Source: Bradyrhizobium sp. CCBAU 53351
Lineage (GTDB): Bacteria > Pseudomonadota > Alphaproteobacteria > Rhizobiales > Xanthobacteraceae
Direction of reading: 5' to 3'
Assembly: GCF_015291745.1 (NCBI RefSeq)
Contig: NZ_CP030059.1
Location: forward strand, 5,545,501-5,609,500
DNA: 64,000 nt
Shown: positions 34,842 to 42,529 of the stretch, in pieces
How the letters are laid out: every line of letters begins with the position of its first letter
Numbering within the stretch: the first letter of the stretch is position 1
Translations under genes and position numbers: made by a program
The notes under the pieces: generated by a model
What the model was told of the DNA's origin: nothing
The model's input: the letters and a program-made list of their open reading frames with translations, nothing else
Database searches by the model: none

Positions 34842-37090
34842 CCGGTGCAGCCCTGCGCCAGGGATGAGGTGCCGACGTCGCGGGTGAGCACGTTGGGATT
34901 GCCGTGAACGCAGAGTGGCGCCTCGTCTTCGGGATCCATCGGATCGTACCAGGCGCCGGTCGGAAGCTGCACGACGCCGGCCGCGATGCCGTCGGTGACG
35001 TGGACCGCGGCAAGGCAGGCGCCGCGCGCGTTGAACAGGCGGATGATGTCGCCGTCCTTGATGCCGCGCGCGTCCGCATCGACCGGGTTCATGCGCGCGA
35101 CCTCACGGCCGCGATGCTTCGAGCTAAGCGAATGGCCGCCGAAATCGAGCTGGCTGTGCAGGCGCGTCGCCGGCTGGTTGGCGACGAGGAAGCACGGCGC
35201 GCCGGGCTTCGGCATGTCGGTCTTCTCCAGCCAGAGCGGATGTCCCGGACAATCCGCATCGCCGTGGCCCGCGATCTTGGCCGAGAAGATCTCGATGCGG
35301 CCACTCGGCGTCGGCAGCGCGTGATTGACGGGATCTTCGCGGAAGCGGCGCAGCCGGCCGCCGTCGTCGGGCTGCTGCGGCACGATGAGGCTGCCGCGCG
35401 CCCAGAATTCGTCGAAGCTCGGCGCTTCCAGCCCGCGCTTGGCGAGCGAGGCGCGGGTCGGCTGGTAGAGATGCTCCAGCCATTGCCGCGACGTGCGTCC
35501 CTCGGTGAAGGGCTCGCGTGCCCCCAGGCGCTCGGCGAGATCGGCGAAGATATCGTAATCGTCGCGCGCCAGCCCGAACGGCTCGGCGATCCGGTGCATG
35601 GCGACCATGAGGGGATCATTGGTGGAATAGCCGATGTCCTCGCGCTCCAGCGTCATCGTCGCGGGCAGCACGATGTCGGCGTGCCGCGCCGTGGCGGTCC
35701 AGGCCAGCTCGTGCACGACGAACGTATCGAGCTGCGCAAACGCCTTGCGCAGGCGGTTGATGTCCTGGTGGTGATGGAAGGGGTTGCCGCCAGCCCAATA
35801 AACGAGGCGGATATCCGGATAGGTGCGGGTCTCGCCATTGTAGCGATAGGTGGTCCCGGGATTAAGCAGCATGTCGGCGATGCGCGCCACCGGAATGAAA
35901 TCGGCAACGCCGTTGCGGCCCTGCCCCAGCGTCGGCCCCGGCACGTCGTTGACGCGGCGGCCGTAATAGCCGATCGCGCCGAGCGAATAGGCGTAGCCGC
36001 CGCCGGCAACGCCGATCTGGCCGAGGGCTGCCGCCAGCACCATGCCCATCCACACCGGCTGCTCGCCATGCTCGGCGCGCTGCAGCGAATGCGAGACGGT
36101 GACCAGCGCGCGCTTGCCGGCGGCGCGGCGCGCCAGATTGCGGATGGTCGCGGCATCGACGCCCGTGATCGCGGCGGCCCAGTCGGCGTGCTTGGGCTGG
36201 CCTTCGGTTTCGCCCATGAGATAGCGCAGGAAGACCGGCCAGCCTTCGGTGTAGCGATCGAGGAAGGCCTGGTCGTGCAGACCTTCGCTGACCAGCGTGT
36301 GGACGATGCCGAGCATCAGCGCCGTGTCGGTGCCGGGTACGCAGGTCATCCATTCGGCGCCGGCTTCAACGGGAAGATCCTCGCGCAGCGGGCTGACCAG
36401 CACAAACTCGCAGCCGCGCTTGCGCGCCGCCGCCATGGCGCCGCGCTCGACATGCTTGCTGATGGAGCCGCCGGCCACCATGGAGTTCTTCAGCGCCATG
36501 CCGCCGAAGGCCAGCACGATCTCGGTCTCGGCCGCGATCTGCTCCCAGGTGACGTTGCGCTTGGTGATGTCCTCATAGCCCGCCAGAATCTGCGGCAGCA
36601 GCACAGAGGACGCCCCCGAAGAGTAAGAGTTGACCGACCGCACGTAGCCGCCCATCGCGATGTTGAGGAAGCGATGCACCTGGCTCTGGGCGTGATGGAA
36701 GCGGCCGGCGCTCGACCAGCCATAGGAGCCGCCGAACACCGCGCCGGGACCGCGCGTATCGCGGATGCGGCCGAGCTCGTCGCCGAGCAGGTCGAGAGCC
36801 TTCTCCCAGCTCACCGGGACGAACTCGTCGCGACCGCGGCGATCGTCGGGGCCCGGCCCGCGCTCGAGCCAGCCGCGCCGGATGGCCGGCTGGGCGATGC
36901 GCGCCTGGTGGCGGAGCGCACCGGGGAAATTGTCGATGATGCCGTTCGGATCGGGATCGCCCGCATAGGCCCTGACCTCGAGACCATCAGCGCCCTGACG
37001 CGCGGAAAACACGCCCCAATGCGAGGTGTGCGGCTTGAAGCCATCCGAGAGGTCCAGACCCGGGTCGGGGAAGCCAATCGTATCGTCCAT
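34769..37090 (-). CDS. Molybdopterin-dependent oxidoreductase, biotin sulfoxide reductase / DMSO reductase family (BisC-like)
   Basis: This 773-aa enzyme belongs to the bis-MGD group with a serine molybdenum ligand (TorA, DorA, BisC). The active-site region is GGSYGWSSAGRFHHAQSQVH near residue 120, and further family blocks are NSYSSGASSVLLP, SHSLQRAEHGEQP and GYSTNDPLMVAMHR. There is no twin-arginine signal, so it is cytoplasmic like BisC, which reduces biotin sulfoxide and free methionine sulfoxide. It lacks an N-terminal 4Fe-4S cysteine motif. Location near msrA fits a role in repairing oxidised sulfur compounds. It ends inside the convergent AraC gene and is divergent from the RidA gene. 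Confidence 0.93.
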   Translation of the reverse strand: MDDTIGFPDPGLDLSDGFKPHTSHWGVFSARQGADGLEVRAYAGDPDPNGIIDNFPGALRHQARIAQPAIRRGWLERGPGPDDRRGRDEFVPVSWEKALDLLGDELGRIRDTRGPGAVFGGSYGWSSAGRFHHAQSQVHRFLNIAMGGYVRSVNSYSSGASSVLLPQILAGYEDITKRNVTWEQIAAETEIVLAFGGMALKNSMVAGGSISKHVERGAMAAARKRGCEFVLVSPLREDLPVEAGAEWMTCVPGTDTALMLGIVHTLVSEGLHDQAFLDRYTEGWPVFLRYLMGETEGQPKHADWAAAITGVDAATIRNLARRAAGKRALVTVSHSLQRAEHGEQPVWMGMVLAAALGQIGVAGGGYAYSLGAIGYYGRRVNDVPGPTLGQGRNGVADFIPVARIADMLLNPGTTYRYNGETRTYPDIRLVYWAGGNPFHHHQDINRLRKAFAQLDTFVVHELAWTATARHADIVLPATMTLEREDIGYSTNDPLMVAMHRIAEPFGLARDDYDIFADLAERLGAREPFTEGRTSRQWLEHLYQPTRASLAKRGLEAPSFDEFWARGSLIVPQQPDDGGRLRRFREDPVNHALPTPSGRIEIFSAKIAGHGDADCPGHPLWLEKTDMPKPGAPCFLVANQPATRLHSQLDFGGHSLSSKHRGREVARMNPVDADARGIKDGDIIRLFNARGACLAAVHVTDGIAAGVVQLPTGAWYDPMDPEDEAPLCVHGNPNVLTRDVGTSSLAQGCTGQLTTVEVEKFTGNLPPIRAFDPA

Positions 37091-37291
37091 CGCGTGTTCC
37101 TTGTTCCGGCACGTGGCGCCAGTATACCGATCCAGCCCGGGATGTCGCCGAGATCAGCGCTGACGGAAACGCCGGGCTGTCGTGCGCGAAGATGGGATGT
37201 GACCATCGCCGGATCAGGCGGCGCCGATTCGCGGACAACGCGCCGGAAATGTGCGATATGTCGCTCCTCTCACAGCGACAACCGACACCTC

Positions 37292-37642
37292 ATGATCAAG
37301 CGCGATTTGCCGGACGTAGCGGAGATCCACGCAGTGGTCGAGCACAATGGTGTGCTTTACATCGGAGGCATCGTCCCGGAGGACACCAACCTCGACATGT
37401 CGGGACAGGCTAAGGACGTGCTCACCCAATTGACGCAGCTCTTAAAGGATCTCGGGTCCGATCCACACAGCGTCTTGCAGGTGACGATCTACATGACAGA
37501 TCTGAAGGAGAAGGCAGAGTTCAACGCGGTCTGGAAGGCGGACTTCGCGGAAGTTGATCTGCCGGCTCGCGCCACAATCGGCGTGGCCGATCTCGGTCCG
37601 GGCGTCAAGCTCGAGATGACCGTGATCGCCGCCATGCCATAG
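37292..37642 (+). CDS. RidA / YjgF family protein
   Basis: This 116-aa protein has the RidA fold. RidA-type enzymes remove reactive enamines and imines released by PLP-dependent enzymes, protecting the cell. The conserved arginine that binds the substrate carboxylate is Arg93 in PARATIGVADL, and IYMTDLKEKAEFNAVWK is typical. The C-terminal MTVIAAMP completes the usual core. Another very long open frame runs across this place from 34904, but only the part from the ATG at 37292 is protein-like; the rest is antisense to the BisC-type gene. It is divergently oriented to that gene with a 201-bp gap. Confidence 0.9.
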   Translation: MIKRDLPDVAEIHAVVEHNGVLYIGGIVPEDTNLDMSGQAKDVLTQLTQLLKDLGSDPHSVLQVTIYMTDLKEKAEFNAVWKADFAEVDLPARATIGVADLGPGVKLEMTVIAAMP

Positions 37643-38001
37643 CGGCCCATAGCGGCGCCCACCAACACCCGGCCTCGGGGGCGCGCCGGCATCATCCACG
37701 AGCGCAGCAATCGACCAGCAACTGCCAGATCCGCTGTGCTTCACTTCTCTGGTGCCCCTCCGGCACCTTCTCGGAGTTGGACTGGCCAAATGCGGCGATG
37801 GCGTGCGCCTGGCGCGGCACGATCCATCGTTCCGAGATCGGGTCGTACCATTTTCCGATGTTCACCTCAGTCACGGCGATCAACTCACAGATTCGATCAA
37901 CGGTTAGCGATGCGCCTGCCGCGGCTTCATTCGAGCCATTTGGCGACGCGCCACCTCAGTTTACCAATCATGAGCTGGCGCGTTCGTTCCGATTGCCTGC
38001 A
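37643..38001. other. 359-bp intergenic region, possible 63-aa minus-strand frame only
   Basis: Just after the RidA stop the short direct repeat CATAGCGGC occurs twice (37637-37655). A 63-codon minus-strand frame (37692-37883, WYDPISERWIVPRQAHAI in its N-terminal part) reads somewhat like protein but has only TTG or GTG starts and no clear ribosome-binding site, so I do not call it. Nothing else is evident. Confidence 0.4.
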
Positions 38002-38196
38002 TCATCCCGGCCGGGCCGGATGAAGCGTGCGCGGATGCCGCTCGTGCAGCAGCCGGGCGAGCTCCTCGCGCTCGGTCTCGCGTCCCTTCATGGCGGTCTC
38101 GAACAGCGCCTCCTGGATGTCGCGAGGCATGTCGCCCCACACGTCCATCGCTGCGCGCCCGAGCAAGCCCGCAAGATGATCACTGCCATTGTTCAT
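38002..38196 (-). CDS. Small acidic-helical protein of unknown function, probable general-stress gene
   Basis: This 64-aa protein, MNNGSDHLAGLLGRAAMDVW at its start, is predicted helical (DIQEALFETAMKGRETEREE) and ends HPRTLHPARPG. GAGGAGGG sits 8 bp before the ATG, an excellent ribosome-binding site. Proteins of this size with the pattern DHLA-LLGRAA-DVW-DMPRD-QE-LFE are, from memory, repeated in Bradyrhizobium genomes, function unknown. The minus strand upstream carries GGAAC-N16-TGTT (38227-38251), an EcfG-type promoter arrangement placed about 30 bp before the start, sharing DNA with the promoter of the divergent ferritin-like gene. Confidence 0.78.
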   Translation of the reverse strand: MNNGSDHLAGLLGRAAMDVWGDMPRDIQEALFETAMKGRETEREELARLLHERHPRTLHPARPG

Positions 38197-38224
38197 TCGG
38201 CCCTCCTCGTCTGCACACGGAAAT

Positions 38225-38251
38225 GGAACAGCTAGGGCCGGCTAGCGTTCC
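38225..38251. promoter_or_regulatory. Bidirectional EcfG (general stress sigma factor)-type promoter
   Basis: On the plus strand GGAAC (38225-38229), 16 bp, then CGTT (38246-38249) matches the EcfG consensus GGAAC-N16/17-CGTT and lies 35 bp before the YciE/YciF-like gene. On the minus strand GGAAC (38251-38247), 16 bp, then TGTT (38230-38227) points to the 64-aa gene. The two promoters overlap in one near-palindromic stretch. The match is direct; use by EcfG is inference, supported by the stress-type downstream genes. Confidence 0.75.
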
Positions 38252-38283
38252 AGTGTCATCATTGTGAAAAGGAGGCGTCTTTT

Positions 38284-38799
38284 ATGGGATTCTTCACCAA
38301 GGACATCAAAACGATGGAAGACCTGCTGCTGCACGGGCTGCAGGACATCTATTACGCGGAGCAGCAGATCCTGAAGGCGCTGCCCAAGATGATCGACAAG
38401 GCGACCAACAGGGATCTCGCCGCCGGGCTGAAAGCTCATCTGGACGAAACCAACAAGCAGGTCGAGCGGCTCAACAAGGTTTTCGCCAAGCTCGGCAAGG
38501 AGCCGAGCGGCACGCAGTGCCCGGCCATCGACGGCCTGATCGAGGAAGCCGACGCGACCGCCGGCGAGATCGAGGACAAGGCCGTGCTCGATGCCGCGAT
38601 CGTCGCCAACGCGCAGGCCGTGGAGCACTACGAGATGTGCCGCTACGGCACACTGATCGCCTGGGCGGAAGAGCTCGGCCACGACGACATCGTGCGCTTC
38701 CTCACCACCAATCTGAACGAGGAGAAGGCGGCCAACACCAAGCTGAACACGGTGGCACTCCGCAAGGGCGTCAACGCCAAGGCGTCCAACGCCGCCTGA
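38284..38799 (+). CDS. YciE/YciF ferritin-like family protein (DUF892)
   Basis: This 171-aa protein has the ferritin-like four-helix DUF892 fold. Landmarks are TMEDLLLHGLQDIYYAEQQI at the start, LKAHLDETNKQVERLNKVF in helix 2, and EHYEMCRYGTLIAWAEELG in helix 3, carrying the Glu and His residues expected for metal binding. AAAAGGAGG lies 8 bp before the ATG, a near-perfect ribosome-binding site. YciE/YciF relatives are induced by osmotic and other general stresses; their chemistry is not established. The EcfG-type promoter at 38225-38249 fits. It converges with the SDR gene across a hairpin. Confidence 0.95.
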   Translation: MGFFTKDIKTMEDLLLHGLQDIYYAEQQILKALPKMIDKATNRDLAAGLKAHLDETNKQVERLNKVFAKLGKEPSGTQCPAIDGLIEEADATAGEIEDKAVLDAAIVANAQAVEHYEMCRYGTLIAWAEELGHDDIVRFLTTNLNEEKAANTKLNTVALRKGVNAKASNAA

Positions 38800-38821
38800 T
38801 CGAGATTCGCCGATTGCGAGA

Positions 38822-38847
38822 TGGCGGCCCGGCTTGCCGCGCCGCCA
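38822..38847. terminator. Hairpin between convergent stress genes
   Basis: TGGCGGC (38822-38828) pairs with GCCGCCA (38841-38847), and after a C-C mismatch the inner CGG/CCG pairs around a CTTG loop. It sits in the 56-bp gap between the ferritin-like gene and the SDR gene and can terminate both. There is no obvious T-run. Confidence 0.55.
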
Positions 38848-38855
38848 CCTGCTCC

Positions 38856-39713
38856 TCAGATGAACGGTTTCCCGCCGGTGACGGCCAGCGTGGCTCCCGA
38901 CGTGTAGCTCGAGAGCGGATCGGCCAGCATGACATAGGCGGTCGCAAGCTCGGCCGGCTGGCCGGCGCGCTGCATCGGGACCTGCTTGCCGAAATTCTTG
39001 ACCCTTTCCTCCGACATGGTCGAGGGGATCAGCGGCGTCCAGATTGGACCCGGGGCCACGGCGTTGACCCGAATGCCCTTCTCGGCCAGCATCTGGGCAA
39101 GTCCGCCCGTGAAATTCTGGATGGCGCCCTTGGTCGTGGCGTAGGCCAGCAGCGTCGGGTTCGGCATGTCCGAGTTCACCGACGCCGTGTTGATGATCGC
39201 AGCGCCCGGCCGCATGTGCGGCACGGCGGCCTTGGTCAGATAGAACATGGCGTGGATGTTGGTCGCGAACGTCAGCTGCCACTCCTCGTCGCTGATATCC
39301 CCGATGTCCTTGAACGTGGCCTGATGCGCCGCATTGTTGACGAGGATATCGATGCCGCCGAGCTCCTCCACGGCGCGGCGCACGATGGAGCGGCAGTGCT
39401 CGGGCTCAGAGATGTCGCCGGGGATCAGGACGACCTTGCGTCCTTCCCGCTCCACCAGCGCCTTGACCTCGGCCGCGTCCTCGTCCTCGTTCAGATAGGA
39501 GATGACGATGTCGGCGCCTTCGCGGGCGTAGGCGATTGCCACGGCACGACCGATGCCGCTGTCGCCGCCGGTGATGAGCGCCTTCTTCCCGGCCAGACGT
39601 CCTGAGCCTCGATAGCTCTCCTCGCCGTGATCGGGACGTGGCTTCATCGCACGCGTCGAACCGGGCATCGGCTGCTGCTGCGACGGATAAGGCGGTCTTG
39701 GATAGTCGGTCAT
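38856..39713 (-). CDS. Short-chain dehydrogenase/reductase, general-stress type (YhxC/GSP39-like)
   Basis: This 285-aa SDR has a proline-rich N-terminal extension of about 40 residues (PRPPYPSQQQPMPG) ahead of the Rossmann fold. The cofactor motif TGGDSGIGRA is at residues 48-57, NNAAHQ follows, and the catalytic YATTK is near residue 190. This extended architecture is that of Bacillus general-stress protein 39 and related SDRs. The ATG at 39713 matches the family N-terminus; the longer frame is not used. Upstream lies GGAAC-N16-TGTT (39765 to 39741 on the minus strand), an EcfG-like promoter. Its natural substrate is unknown. Confidence 0.94.
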   Translation of the reverse strand: MTDYPRPPYPSQQQPMPGSTRAMKPRPDHGEESYRGSGRLAGKKALITGGDSGIGRAVAIAYAREGADIVISYLNEDEDAAEVKALVEREGRKVVLIPGDISEPEHCRSIVRRAVEELGGIDILVNNAAHQATFKDIGDISDEEWQLTFATNIHAMFYLTKAAVPHMRPGAAIINTASVNSDMPNPTLLAYATTKGAIQNFTGGLAQMLAEKGIRVNAVAPGPIWTPLIPSTMSEERVKNFGKQVPMQRAGQPAELATAYVMLADPLSSYTSGATLAVTGGKPFI

Positions 39714-39740
39714 GAAGCGGCTCCAGCAATGTGCTCCGCT

Positions 39741-39765
39741 AACAGGGGCCTGCCGGAAGCGTTCC
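39741..39765 (-). promoter_or_regulatory. EcfG-type promoter for the SDR gene
   Basis: Reading leftward, GGAAC (39765-39761), 16 bp, then TGTT (39744-39741) ends 27 bp before the SDR start codon. The -35 is an exact match and the -10 differs from CGTT by one base. The same variant occurs in the promoter of the 64-aa gene. Function is inferred. Confidence 0.55.
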
Positions 39766-39978
39766 TGTGACCGCACTGCTGCAGCGCGGAACCATTTGCG
39801 CCGCAGCATTCGAAAATGAGACTGCCCGTCAAGCCGGGCTAGGCCCTCACGCATGCACTGCGGGCGACTTCGGTTAGCTTCCTTTCAAAGCCGCGGACCT
39901 TCGAGAGCCAGCCTTCGAAAGTCACGGGGCGCCGCACCGCCCGGTGCGGCAATAATCGACGACACAGGGAGGAGCACA

Positions 39979-41229
39979 ATGTCGAAATGCAGCATAGGAC
40001 TGCTCGCGCTGAGCAGCCTGTTTCTTTCAAGCGCGGCGATCGCCCAGGAGAAGATCAAGGTGGGCGTGACCGCGACCCTCGAAGGCACCTACACGGTGCT
40101 CGGCGAGGACGGCATGCGCGGCCACCAGACCGCGCTCAACGTGTTGGGCAAGAAGATCGGCGACAAGGAGCTCGAATTCATCGTCGCCTCGACCGACGCG
40201 ACGCCGGACTCCGCCGTGCGCGCCGTGCGAAAATTGATCGAGCAGGACAAGGTGCAAATCCTGCTGTCGCCGCTTTCCGGCGACGAGGGCATTGCGGTGA
40301 AGAACTTCGCCAAGACCCATCCGGAGCTGACCTTCATCAACGCCGCATCGGGCGCGCAGGAAACGACCTATGTCGACCCTGCCCCGAACTTCTTCCGTTA
40401 CAACATGGATGGCGCACAGTGGCAGGTCGGCCTCGGCAAATACGCCTATGACGAGAAGAAATATCGCAAGATCGCAACCGTCGGCGAGGACTATTCCTTC
40501 ATCTACACCCAGGTGTTCGGCCTCGTGCTCGAGTTCTGCGGCGCCGGCGGACAGGTCACCAACCGGCAATGGGTGCCGCTCGGCACCAAGGATTTCGCTT
40601 CGGTGATCGCCGCGCTGCCCGACGACGTCGATGCGATCTATCTCGGCCTCGGCGGCGCGGACGCCGTCAACTTCCTCAACCAGTATCAGCAGGCCGGCGG
40701 CAAGGCGCATCTGATGGGCGGCTCCATCATGATCGACCAGACCATCCTGTCGTCCAAGGGCAATGCCAAAAACGCCCTGATCGGCACCATCGCGGCGAGC
40801 GGCCAGGCCGACACCTGGGAGGATCCGGGCTGGCAGAAATTCGTGAAGGCCTATCAGGACGCCTTCCCGCCCAACAAACGCTTCCCCAGCCCGTCCCTGC
40901 TGGCCACCAATTATTACGGCTCGACGATGGCGCTGATCCTGGCCCTGCGTGAGGTCAACGGCGATCTCAGCAACAATCAGTCGAAGTTCAAGGCTGCGCT
41001 GGCGAAGATCGAGATCGACGCGCCGAACGGCAAGATCAAGCTCGATTCCAACCGCCAGGCGATCGGCACCAACTTCGTCACCGAGGTCGTGGATGACGGC
41101 AAGGGCGCGCTGTTCAGCAAGGTCGTGAAGGTGATCCCGAACGTGAACCAGACGCTTGGCTACGATCCGGCCGTGTTCTCCAAGATCGGACTGCCGAGCC
41201 GCACCGTGCCGGAATGTAAGAAATACTGA
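39979..41229 (+). CDS. ABC transporter substrate-binding protein (Leu/Ile/Val-binding family), first gene of the 22-kb catabolic cluster
   Basis: This 416-aa protein begins with a Sec signal peptide (MSKCSIGLLALSSLFLSSAA, cleaved after AIA) and has GGGAGGAG 6 bp before the ATG. The mature protein opens KIKVGVTATLEGTYTVLGED and has the two-domain Peripla_BP_6 pattern, with LIEQDKVQILLSPLSGDEG and GEDYSFIYTQVFG. It captures the substrate for LivH/LivM/LivG/LivF encoded from 42530 on. An AraC gene is inserted between it and the permeases. A hairpin follows its stop. The ligand is unknown; the cluster suggests an organic compound that is hydroxylated and hydrolysed. Confidence 0.93.
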   Translation: MSKCSIGLLALSSLFLSSAAIAQEKIKVGVTATLEGTYTVLGEDGMRGHQTALNVLGKKIGDKELEFIVASTDATPDSAVRAVRKLIEQDKVQILLSPLSGDEGIAVKNFAKTHPELTFINAASGAQETTYVDPAPNFFRYNMDGAQWQVGLGKYAYDEKKYRKIATVGEDYSFIYTQVFGLVLEFCGAGGQVTNRQWVPLGTKDFASVIAALPDDVDAIYLGLGGADAVNFLNQYQQAGGKAHLMGGSIMIDQTILSSKGNAKNALIGTIAASGQADTWEDPGWQKFVKAYQDAFPPNKRFPSPSLLATNYYGSTMALILALREVNGDLSNNQSKFKAALAKIEIDAPNGKIKLDSNRQAIGTNFVTEVVDDGKGALFSKVVKVIPNVNQTLGYDPAVFSKIGLPSRTVPECKKY

Positions 41230-41257
41230 CGCATCACGACTGCCACCACGCAAGATG

Positions 41258-41288
41258 GGGGAGCGACTTGCTGACGCGGTCGCTCTCC
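41258..41288 (+). terminator. Hairpin after the binding-protein gene
   Basis: GGGGAGCGAC (41258-41267) pairs with GTCGCTCTCC (41279-41288), with one G-U pair and an 11-nt loop, 28 bp after the stop. No T-run follows. It probably stabilises the binding-protein mRNA or reduces read-through into the AraC gene. Confidence 0.6.
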
Positions 41289-41356
41289 GCTCTTGCAATC
41301 TCGGCGGCGTTGTTGAACGCTAGCCGAAAAGACAAGAACATTCGGGAGGGGAAGGC

Positions 41357-42184
41357 ATGAGCCGTGCGCTCGCCGTCTTCCACGGCCGGTTCGGTCGGGC
41401 GACGGTTTATCAGTTGAACCGCCCTTTCAATATCCACGCCCATCGTGAAGGTCATCTGATCTTCCATGTCGGCGGCATGCCCGCATGCATCGACGTTTGC
41501 GAGGGGCACCATGATCTCGACGAGACGTCCGTCGTCGCGGTCAATCCGTGGGAACCGCACAATTTCCTGCCCGCCGACATGGACGGCGGCGCGATCTTCT
41601 TCGTGCTCTATGTCAATGCCGAATGGTTTGCGCCCGATGCCTCCGGCACCCACCGGCTGCGCTTCGGCCGCACCCAGTTCAAGCGCACGCCGGCCCTCGA
41701 CAAGCATATCAGGCGGACCGCCGCGCTCGTTTGCGGCGCACCATCGCTCTCCAGCCTGGATTCCGAGCTGCGGCGGCTGATCGACATCTGTTACGACGAA
41801 AGCTGGCAGCAGGCCGAGATCGCGCGCGATCCGCGCGCAAATGGATCCGTCACCGATTTCCGCGTGCGCAAATGCATCAAGATGATGTCGGAGAGCCCCG
41901 GCGCCGAGATCGAGCTCGACACCATCGCGCGGGAATCCGGCCTGTCGCGGCCGCACTTCTACCGCTTGTTCCGCGTCCAGACCGGCGTGACGCCGAACCT
42001 CTATCTCAACACGCTGATCATGGAACAGGCGCTCGAAGCGCTGGTGGCAAGCGAGACACCGATCGCCGATATCGGCTTCGATCTCGGCTTCTCCTCGCAG
42101 AGCGGCTTCACCCGTTTCTTCGCCGCCAATGTCGGGATGGCCCCGACCGACTACCGCCGCGCGGCCAAGATCTTGCGCGCCTGA
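41357..42184 (+). CDS. AraC-family transcriptional regulator of the catabolic cluster
   Basis: This 275-aa regulator has an N-terminal cupin-type ligand domain (FNIHAHREGHLIFHVGG near residue 28 and DETSVVAVNPWEPHNFLPAD near residue 55) and a C-terminal AraC domain. The helix-turn-helix units are ELDTIARESGLSRPHFYRLF and IADIGFDLGFSSQSGFTRFF followed by VGMAPTDYRR. GGAGGGGAAGG lies a few bases before the ATG. It sits between the binding-protein gene and the permease genes and most likely activates them in response to the transported compound or a metabolite. Confidence 0.94.
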   Translation: MSRALAVFHGRFGRATVYQLNRPFNIHAHREGHLIFHVGGMPACIDVCEGHHDLDETSVVAVNPWEPHNFLPADMDGGAIFFVLYVNAEWFAPDASGTHRLRFGRTQFKRTPALDKHIRRTAALVCGAPSLSSLDSELRRLIDICYDESWQQAEIARDPRANGSVTDFRVRKCIKMMSESPGAEIELDTIARESGLSRPHFYRLFRVQTGVTPNLYLNTLIMEQALEALVASETPIADIGFDLGFSSQSGFTRFFAANVGMAPTDYRRAAKILRA

Positions 42185-42371
42185 TATCCACGCGAAAAGA
42201 TACTCACGATCAAACGTTCCCCTCCGAGCCTCGCTAGGATGCCGGCAACGCGATCCCGAAAGAGGATCGCGAGTCCAGGGAGGACGTGCGTCCATGGCGA
42301 GGTGTGCAGCCGCTGCGAGGCTGTCTGACCTGCATTCAGAGGACGGCGCGGAGCGCTACGGCCTGACTGCT

Positions 42372-42511
42372 GCCTCTCCCCGCTTGCGGGGAAAGGGTTG
42401 GGGTGAGGCGGAGCTTCCGCGCGGACTGCGGCAGTTCGACAGGTGGAGCGCCCCCCTCACCCGGATTGCGCTCGCGCGCAATCCGACCTCTCCGCGCAAG
42501 CGGGGCGAGGT
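42372..42511. repeat. Intergenic repeat pair before the permease operon
   Basis: CCTCTCCCCGCTTGCGGGGA (42373-42392) is itself a hairpin, and the pattern returns inverted near 42485-42511 as ACCTCTCCGCGCAAGCGGGG followed by CGAGG. The pair encloses about 90 bp, including CCCTCACCCGGATTGCGCTC. Similar elements are, from memory, frequent between genes of Bradyrhizobium. The gap 42185-42529 contains no gene; a promoter for the permease operon must lie in or upstream of it. Confidence 0.6.
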
Positions 42512-42529
42512 CAAGACAGGGGGCTCGTC

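Noticed and set aside
34904..37291. Long plus-strand extension upstream of the RidA gene
   Set aside because: The stretch is antisense to the BisC-type enzyme. Only the part after the ATG at 37292 is protein-like.
37692..37883. 63-codon minus-strand frame as a gene
   Set aside because: It has only TTG/GTG starts, no ribosome-binding site and no recognisable family; the evidence is too thin.
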